From positions 1 through 63,547 of the forward strand of contig JAFQNL010000008.1 in NCBI GenBank assembly GCA_017395935.1: a DNA stretch of 63,547 nt, written 5' to 3'. This stretch comes from Oscillospiraceae bacterium (lineage in GTDB: Bacteria > Bacillota > Clostridia > Oscillospirales > Oscillospiraceae). Both the position numbers and the translations under genes were made by a program. Shown piece by piece: positions 62,116 to 63,547 of this stretch; the stretch's first letter is position 1; every line of letters begins with the position of its first letter. The notes beneath the pieces were generated by a model, which worked only from the letters and a program-made list of their open reading frames with translations, was not told the DNA's origin and did no database searches.

Positions 62116-62652
62116 TTATTCTCCTTTGACCAAATAGTTATAAAGTTCGTCAGCGAAGGCAATATGGCCTTTCTCCGTCAGGTGTACGCCGTCATAGGCC
62201 AGGGAGATATTCCACTCCCCTGCATCCGCAAAGCGGACGCCCAGACGCTTTGCAAGGCATCTGTAGTGTTTGCCAAGCGCGCTTGAGCTGTCGATCAGTT
62301 TTTTGCTCTGCACCCACTGACCGAGCTTCATAGGTGGAGGTGCAATCAGAAGGATCTTATCTCGCTTCAGAGCGAGGGAATTTAGAAACCATTCCATTTT
62401 CTCGCAGGCAGCTTCCGGAGAACGGGCCTGCAGCAGATCATTGGTGCCAAGCATGATGATCAGCAGATCTGTGTCTTTCGGAAAGAAAACGGATCCTGTC
62501 TGGATCTCACGGCCGTTCATTCCCTCGTTTATAATGTTCCAGCCTGTTTTGACTGCCAGAATTTCCGGCCAGGCCTTGTCATATTGTCCGCCAAAATACC
62601 CTCTTGGATCGTAGCCGTAGGTATTTGAATCGCCGTAGCAGACTACTTTCAT
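62116..62652 (-). CDS. SGNH/GDSL-family hydrolase
   Basis: A 178-residue esterase-like enzyme. The catalytic serine is in YGDSNTYG (Ser9), block II glycine in NEGMNG, the Asn in GTNDLL, and Asp-x-x-His in YDGVHLT. There is no signal peptide. It probably cleaves acetyl or acyl esters from sugars or lipids. It overlaps the upstream gene by 4 nt. Confidence 0.9.
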   Translation of the reverse strand: MKVVCYGDSNTYGYDPRGYFGGQYDKAWPEILAVKTGWNIINEGMNGREIQTGSVFFPKDTDLLIIMLGTNDLLQARSPEAACEKMEWFLNSLALKRDKILLIAPPPMKLGQWVQSKKLIDSSSALGKHYRCLAKRLGVRFADAGEWNISLAYDGVHLTEKGHIAFADELYNYLVKGE

Positions 62653-63056
62653 TGCAGCTTCCCTTTCTGAATCCGCCGCTTCAGGTCCAGCACCTTTTCC
62701 TCTATCTGTTGTATAGTGCAGAGGAAAGCTTCATCCTCTTTGCCGCTGGGATCTTCCAGCCCCCAGTCTTCCCGATAAGAGCAGGGCAGGAAGGGGCACT
62801 GAACATTGCAGCCCATAGTGATAACGATGTCGATCGCGGGGAGCGCTGCAAGAAGCTTGCTGTACTGCTGATTCTCCATGTCAATACCGTGGGTCTGTTT
62901 CATCAGTCGGACAGCATCGGAATTGATCTGAGGTTTGGTTTCCGTACCGGCAGAATAGCTTTCAAAGCAATCGGCGCAGAGCTTTTTGCCTAAAGCCTCC
63001 GCAATCTGGCTGCGGCAGGAGTTGTGAACGCAAATAAAGGCAACACGGGGTTTCAT
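62649..63056 (-). CDS. arsC: Arsenate reductase, thioredoxin-coupled ArsC type
   Basis: A 135-residue protein of the low-molecular-weight phosphatase fold. CVHNSCRS is the C-x5-R phosphate loop. Further cysteines in GCNVQCPFLPC fit the relay cysteines of thioredoxin-linked ArsC, and REDWGLEDPSGK is the ArsC-specific block. It would reduce arsenate to arsenite; no arsenite pump is nearby. ATG 63056 is chosen for AAAGGAGGACAGAT. It is the first gene of the five-gene operon. Confidence 0.88.
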   Translation of the reverse strand: MKPRVAFICVHNSCRSQIAEALGKKLCADCFESYSAGTETKPQINSDAVRLMKQTHGIDMENQQYSKLLAALPAIDIVITMGCNVQCPFLPCSYREDWGLEDPSGKEDEAFLCTIQQIEEKVLDLKRRIQKGKLQ

Positions 63057-63106
63057 ATCTGTCCTCCTTTGAGAAGAATAAAAGAAAGTGCGATCCTGTG
63101 TCATAT

Positions 63107-63135
63107 ATCATAACAGCTCTTTAAGGCTTTGGCAA
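63107..63135 (-). promoter_or_regulatory. Sigma-A promoter of arsC-bcp-yaaA operon
   Basis: Minus strand TTGCCA (63135-63130), 17-nt spacer, TATGAT (63112-63107). It lies within 80 bp of the right attachment core. Confidence 0.75.
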
Positions 63136-63184
63136 AGAGAAATGAGAGCAGCGGCTCTTGTGGTGTCAGATTGAACCCTCCGTC

Positions 63185-63191
63185 GGTACAG
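63185..63191 (+). other. Right attachment core (attR)
   Basis: GGTACAG at the right cotJC break point. Left of it is element DNA, right of it cotJC continues in frame with Glu64-Glu65. Confidence 0.8.
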
Positions 63192-63430
63192 AAGAGTTGG
63201 GACACCTTGAAATGGTAGCATCGCTGGTCCATCAGCTGACCCGCAATCTGAGTGATGAGCAGCTCCAGAGCAGTGACTTTGCCCCTTATTTTGTTGATCA
63301 CGGTGTAGGGATCTATCCTGCGGCTGCTGCTGGGTTCCCTTGGAACGCTGCCGCAATTCAGGTTAAAGGCGATGTAATCTGCGATCTGACTGAGGACCTG
63401 GCGGCTGAGGAGACTTTTAATTATAGGTGA
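63185..63430 (+). pseudogene. cotJC: cotJC middle segment, again interrupted
   Basis: Reading on from GGTACA gives EELGHLEM, with the Glu and His manganese ligands, then HGVGIYPAAAAGFPW and DVICDLTEDLAAEE, all standard CotJC. This is about codons 62-137. After AAEE the frame changes to T-F-N-Y-R and stops at 63430. The last ~55 residues, including the final His ligand region, are missing. It has no start of its own. A second element probably begins near 63410. Confidence 0.88.
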
Positions 63431-63454
63431 CCGCTCCCCAAGGTCGAATTTTGC

Positions 63455-63503
63455 AATCCGAAAAGTCGTTGTGCCGCAACGGTTTTTCGGATTTTTCTCT
63501 TTT
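63455..63503 (+). terminator. Intrinsic terminator after second cotJC break
   Basis: AATCCGAAAA (63455-63464) pairs with TTTTCGGATT (63484-63493), with an inner GTTG/CAAC hairpin. TTTCTCTTTTT follows. The window's last 40 bp are AT-rich with no gene. Confidence 0.8.
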
Positions 63504-63547
63504 TCCAAAAAATTACAAAAAATGACAAAAGTATAGGTTTGCTATCA

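Larger units (their letters stand above)
56669..63184. mobile_element. 6.5-kb serine-recombinase element interrupting cotJC
   Basis: This stretch of 6,516 bp lies between two copies of GGTACAG that both fall at the same codon pair of cotJC. It encodes, all on the minus strand: an alpha-glucosidase, a large serine recombinase, a 63-residue coupled protein, YaaA, a rhodanese lipoprotein, a thiol peroxidase, an SGNH hydrolase and an arsenate-reductase-like protein. Crossing over at GGTACAG would release a circle and restore cotJC in frame. The sigK-skin and spsM-SPbeta elements of Bacillus are built on the same principle. Confidence 0.88.

Noticed and set aside
63101-63508. Minus-strand frame of 135 codons at the right end
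   Set aside because: Most of it is antisense to the cotJC middle segment and crosses the attachment core and a terminator.
1-63547. tRNA, rRNA or CRISPR arrays
   Set aside because: No clover-leaf T-loop pattern, rRNA segment or regularly spaced repeat was noticed on reading. A dedicated search was not possible here.

Overview
The window looks like a chromosomal segment of an endospore-forming, anaerobic-type Firmicute of class Clostridia. An Oscillospiraceae/Flavonifractor-like lineage is my inference. The grounds are moderately GC-rich coding, AGGAGG-type ribosome binding sites, sporulation genes (ytfJ, spoVM, a sipL-like gene, spoIVA, cwlD, cotJ), an IspH-ribosomal protein S1 fusion, and gene orders typical of Firmicutes. 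No rRNA, tRNA or CRISPR array was seen. No gap between genes exceeds 300 bp.

Layout. (a) 1-4.6 kb, minus strand: an accessory patch with a phosphoesterase (cut by the window start), several GNAT acetyltransferases, a HIT protein, a phosphotransferase-acetyltransferase fusion, and a tiny stand-alone gene for a 23-residue hydrophobic peptide. (b) 4.7-48.9 kb, plus strand: a long run of housekeeping operons. These are a radical-SAM/DUF2344 pair; rplS-rbgA-rnhB-yraN; a dipeptidase, thrC and a phosphoesterase; tig, clpP, clpX, lon and engB; an M50 protease, scpA-scpB, ytfJ, dac and rluB; rpiR; a flavoprotein, cmk, plsC and ispH-rpsA; ispD-ispF; a DUF3343/desulfurase pair; cdaA-cdaR; yicC-remA-gmk-rpoZ; and priA-def-fmt-rsmB-rlmN-prpC-prkC-rsgA-thiN. 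(c) 49.0-52.4 kb: a spore-coat basement cluster with a small membrane protein, spoVM (22 codons), a sipL-like SPOCS/LysM gene and spoIVA. (d) 52.4-55.8 kb, minus strand: a tyrosine recombinase, radA and cwlD. (e) 55.8-63.5 kb: the cotJ coat operon, with cotJA and cotJB fused and cotJC interrupted.

The main discovery is in (e). cotJC stops after codon 63. Its exact continuation begins 6,516 bp later, and both break points carry the same 7-bp sequence GGTACAG (56669-56675 and 63185-63191). Joining the two copies restores the reading frame through the Mn-ligand motif EELGH. The intervening DNA encodes a large serine recombinase (SpoIVCA type), a 63-residue protein coupled to it that could be its directionality factor, a five-gene redox/arsenate/peroxide operon, and an alpha-glucosidase. 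A sigma-E-like promoter sits directly in front of the recombinase pair, and a motif with the same spacing and -10 sequence precedes cotJ. Together this predicts a skin-like element that is excised in the mother cell during sporulation. cotJC is broken a second time near 63410, after the AAEE motif, so a second element may begin at the window's right edge.

Other points of interest are a 59-nt hairpin that buries the ribosome binding site and start codon of the small gene upstream of spoVM, promoter-like AT-rich islands inside ispH and rlmN, an internal ribosome binding site that could yield free S1, and a terminator placed between a promoter and rpiR.
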